DNA from: an uncultured Paracoccaceae bacterium
GTDB lineage: Bacteria > Pseudomonadota > Alphaproteobacteria > Rhodobacterales > Rhodobacteraceae
Direction: 5' to 3'
NCBI GenBank assembly: GCA_937916485.1
Contig: CALFSV010000297.1
Span: 1-8,333 of the forward strand
DNA length: 8,333 bases
Shown here: positions 5,873 through 8,333 of the stretch, one piece after another
Layout: each line of letters starts with the position of its first letter
How positions within the stretch are numbered: position 1 is the first letter of the stretch
Program-made: the position numbers and the translations under genes
Notes under the pieces: model-generated
Told to the model about the DNA's origin: nothing
Databases searched by the model: none
What the model saw: the letters and a program-made list of their open reading frames with translations, nothing else

Positions 5873-7957
5873 TTAGTTTGCATCAATAATTGACGGTTCT
5901 CCGTTTAAATATCTATGTGCTATGATCAAAATAATCGCGCCGCCCAATGCAGGAACCGCGATGGCCATATTTGGCAACAACACCAAAAGCCCGATCACGA
6001 TGCGCAACACACGCTCGACCTGATACAGTTTGTTCTTTTCATAGCCAGTCAAAGCCGTGCTGAGCATCCACATAGCAACAGCAAAGGCCCCGACAATCCA
6101 GCCCAAGTCAAACCAAGTCACCGTCGTCACGTCGATCATCGCCGAGCTTCGCGGCAAATCATCACCGAACCACACAAAAACCATCTGAAGTTTGTACAAG
6201 ATCGCAGGATGGTAAACGAAAACAAAGGGAATGAGGAACCCTGCCAGCGAAAGGCGGGCCGCCTGCATGCCTGTTATCATCGGGTTCGCCCCTGCGATGG
6301 GCGCGGCGGCAAAGGCCGCGAGTGCCACAGGCGGGGTCACCGTTGACATCACCGCAAAGAACACCACGAAAAGATGCAATGTTAAGGGGGCCACACCCAC
6401 GGCCTCAATCCCCGATGATAGGGCGATGACGATGATAAAATACGTCGCCCCAGGGGGTAGTCCCATGCCCAAAACGATGGATCCCAGCGCCACAACAATC
6501 AATGTCACAAACAATGGGCCGTTGGACAGTTGGGCCAATAACAATGACAATCGGCCTGAAAATCCAGACACTTGGATCAACCCGACAATCAATCCAATGG
6601 CCGCCACGATCACAATGATCATCGCCGCCATACGACCCCCATCGACAAAGGCCCCATAGATTTTGGACCCATTGCGAAACTCTGGGAACAAAATCAAGGA
6701 ACACGAGAGCGCCGCGACAAACCCATAGAACCCTGCTTTTAGAACTGAAGGTTGAGCAAATAGGTAATAGCTCAAAATTGAAACGGGAATGATGAACACC
6801 AAACACTGCACCAATTCGCGGCCCGTCAATTTTGGTCTTTGATCACTGGGCAATGGCCCAACACCTTGGCGACGTGCTTCAAAGTAAACGGTCATGAAAA
6901 TGCCAAGATAAAACAGAGCTGCAGGCACAATGGCGGCAACGACGATATATCGGTATTCCAATCCAATTTGACCCGCGACAAAGAACGCAACCACGCCCAT
7001 CACCGGCGGCATAATTTGCCCCCCGGTTGAAGCTGCGGCTTCGACAGCGGCTGCAAAGGCAGGTTTAAATCCAGATCGCTTGATAACGGGAATTGTCATG
7101 ACCCCCGTTGAAACGACATTTGAAATTGCCGCCCCAGACAATGTACCAAAGAGAGCTGACGAGGCCACTGCCGCATGTGCTGCGCCACCTGTTAATCCGC
7201 CTGTCACACGATTGGCGATTTTCATTAGCAACGAGCCCGCTCCAGAAGCCATTAACACAGCACCAAAGACGATAAAGATAAGAACATTGCCAGAGACAAC
7301 TTGGATAGGCTGCCCAAACATACCGCCTGTCTGCGTCCAAAAGTTCAACACCATAGAGCGCATGCTTTGGGCAAAGGTACTTTCGGATCCAGCAAAAATT
7401 CCTGTCCAGTCAGGCAGCAAGCCCCGCACAAAGAAATATATCAACCAAAACAGACAAAAGCCAACGATGACCCCACCGAAAAACCGCCACGTCAAGTATA
7501 GGGTGATCAATGTAATAATTGGAAACAGCACAAAATCGCGCTGTTGCGCAGAGGGTAACAGCCCCCCATCAATCGCAAATAAATTCGCAATCCAAAACCC
7601 AAGAACAACAACGATGGCCAATGACAAGGCCCAATTTATCCACTGCGCCCGGTGCAACGTCAAAGACACAATCACAAAGCCAAACACAATCGGCAAGCCC
7701 AAGATCATACCAGTCGGCAGAAGGACCGTTTGCTCAAAGGCACGGTAGGACGCACCCAGCCAATGGGATTTATACAGCGCGCGTTGATCACGGCGCGAGA
7801 GCTCTTCGAAATCAGCAGTCGTGGTTTCAATGAACCAACGTACAAATTCACCAATAGGGCCAGAGGCGGCATAAATAACAATAACAAGCACAAAACAAAA
7901 AGCAGCGAAATCCGCGACCTTTTTTTGAAGATGTGACTGTACAGTAGGCTCGTTCAT
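5873..7957 (-). CDS. TAXI-TRAP transporter fused small and large membrane subunits (DctQM-type)
   Basis: This 694-residue inner-membrane secondary transporter uses an ion gradient to import the solute handed over by the binding protein. The small-subunit-like part (about 1-175) has hydrophobic segments near 17-35, 82-101, 108-127, 143-160 and 161-178. A charged loop of about 45 residues lies after the first segment. The large subunit follows, with two related signature regions: GTLSGAAISNVVSTG (271-285) with TIPVIKRSGF, and LGMGLPPGATYF (496-507) with PPVALAAFAAAPIAGANP (542-559). Further hydrophobic segments run to about residue 680. Both halves appear intact. The start ATG overlaps the stop of the hydrolase gene (ATGA, 7954-7957), and no clear Shine-Dalgarno precedes it, so translation probably depends on coupling. 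The TRAP assignment is firm; the substrate is unknown. Confidence 0.96.
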   Translation of the reverse strand: MNEPTVQSHLQKKVADFAAFCFVLVIVIYAASGPIGEFVRWFIETTTADFEELSRRDQRALYKSHWLGASYRAFEQTVLLPTGMILGLPIVFGFVIVSLTLHRAQWINWALSLAIVVVLGFWIANLFAIDGGLLPSAQQRDFVLFPIITLITLYLTWRFFGGVIVGFCLFWLIYFFVRGLLPDWTGIFAGSESTFAQSMRSMVLNFWTQTGGMFGQPIQVVSGNVLIFIVFGAVLMASGAGSLLMKIANRVTGGLTGGAAHAAVASSALFGTLSGAAISNVVSTGVMTIPVIKRSGFKPAFAAAVEAAASTGGQIMPPVMGVVAFFVAGQIGLEYRYIVVAAIVPAALFYLGIFMTVYFEARRQGVGPLPSDQRPKLTGRELVQCLVFIIPVSILSYYLFAQPSVLKAGFYGFVAALSCSLILFPEFRNGSKIYGAFVDGGRMAAMIIVIVAAIGLIVGLIQVSGFSGRLSLLLAQLSNGPLFVTLIVVALGSIVLGMGLPPGATYFIIVIALSSGIEAVGVAPLTLHLFVVFFAVMSTVTPPVALAAFAAAPIAGANPMITGMQAARLSLAGFLIPFVFVYHPAILYKLQMVFVWFGDDLPRSSAMIDVTTVTWFDLGWIVGAFAVAMWMLSTALTGYEKNKLYQVERVLRIVIGLLVLLPNMAIAVPALGGAIILIIAHRYLNGEPSIIDAN

Positions 7958-8333
7958 GATCTGCTATTTGCGATTTGGCGCAATTGCTGCGCAGCTGAGA
8001 AATATGTATTGCGCGCGGTAGCGTTGATTTCAACTTCTGCCAATGCCTCTAGGGTCTGCGCCTTAAACTCTTCGACAGGCTCATTAAGCACCAAGAGATG
8101 ATCGCATATTTCCAACCGCCACTGCATGTCGTCTGTTTGCTCTGCTTTATGCAATAATTTGTCTACACCCCCTGCCAACTGCGCCATATGTGCGGCGCGT
8201 GTCGAGCTTGATAGAGTTCCGAGATGTGTTGGATTGCCATCATACCAACCCAATGTACCAACGGCAAAGGCGCGTGCGGACCAGCTTGCTTTGCCATAAA
8301 ATTCCTTGAGCCACGGCTTGTTTGCAATTGCGT
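7954..8333 (-). CDS. Alkyl-sulfatase-like MBL-fold hydrolase, C-terminal part (alkyl sulfatase dimerisation domain), truncated by window edge
   Basis: The 125 visible residues end at TGA 7954-7956, and the frame is open to the right edge, so the TTG at 8253 is internal. The segment PWLKEFYGKASWSARAFAVG, then LGWYDGNPTHLGTL, matches the transition from the metallo-beta-lactamase domain to the dimerisation domain in SdsA1/Bds1-type alkyl sulfatases. The next part, LAGGVDKLLHKA through ICDHLLVLNE to NATARNTYFSAAQQLRQ, is the helical dimerisation domain. The zinc-binding motifs lie outside the window and could not be checked. The chain stops right after the dimerisation domain and lacks the SCP2-like C-terminal domain of full-length SdsA1, so it is a shorter form. 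It is the first visible gene of the operon and is coupled to the TRAP permease. It may hydrolyse a sulfate ester, but MBL proteins with this domain can have other substrates. Confidence 0.85.
   Translation of the reverse strand, partial: AIANKPWLKEFYGKASWSARAFAVGTLGWYDGNPTHLGTLSSSTRAAHMAQLAGGVDKLLHKAEQTDDMQWRLEICDHLLVLNEPVEEFKAQTLEALAEVEINATARNTYFSAAQQLRQIANSRS

Noticed and set aside
7080..7748. 222-codon plus-strand frame opposite the TRAP permease
   Set aside because: It is the complement of membrane-protein codons, rich in Pro, Thr and Lys without family motifs, while the minus strand encodes all TRAP signature regions.

Overview
The window looks like an accessory catabolic locus of a marine alphaproteobacterium, most likely of the Rhodobacterales (Roseobacter) group. 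This is inferred from moderate GC, a TAXI-type TRAP transporter with fused membrane subunits, a small DUF1127-type protein, and the style of the enzymes. No ribosomal or other marker gene is present, so the taxonomy is only a guess.

Layout. Bases 1-873 (+) hold the C-terminal three quarters of an Old Yellow Enzyme family flavin oxidoreductase, cut off by the left edge. Bases 874-1310 hold a 48-residue DUF1127-like gene on the minus strand (1043-1189). It has a good Shine-Dalgarno sequence that lies inside a perfect inverted repeat. Everything from 1311 to the right edge is one minus-strand gene series. In transcription order it is: the C-terminal part of an alkyl-sulfatase-like metallo-beta-lactamase-fold hydrolase (7954-8333, cut by the right edge); a fused TAXI-TRAP permease (5873-7957); its periplasmic binding protein (4874-5848); a strong hairpin (4841-4864); a tandem-OsmC protein (3602-4783); a short-chain dehydrogenase (2829-3605); and an aldehyde dehydrogenase (1311-2798). 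Two junctions are ATGA overlaps. The other gaps are 24, 90 and 30 bases, so this is very probably one operon with an attenuating or processing hairpin in the middle.

How the genes may work together (inference). The order hydrolase, importer, SDR, ALDH suggests uptake of an anionic compound through the TRAP system, hydrolytic release of an alcohol (for example from a sulfate ester), oxidation to the aldehyde by the SDR, and oxidation to the carboxylate by the ALDH. The OsmC-like protein may handle a thiol- or peroxide-related by-product. The substrate cannot be read from the sequence. The most unusual single gene is the tandem OsmC protein, whose first domain has lost the peroxidatic cysteine while the second keeps a cysteine pair. 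No CRISPR array, rRNA, tRNA, insertion sequence, phage or defence gene was seen.
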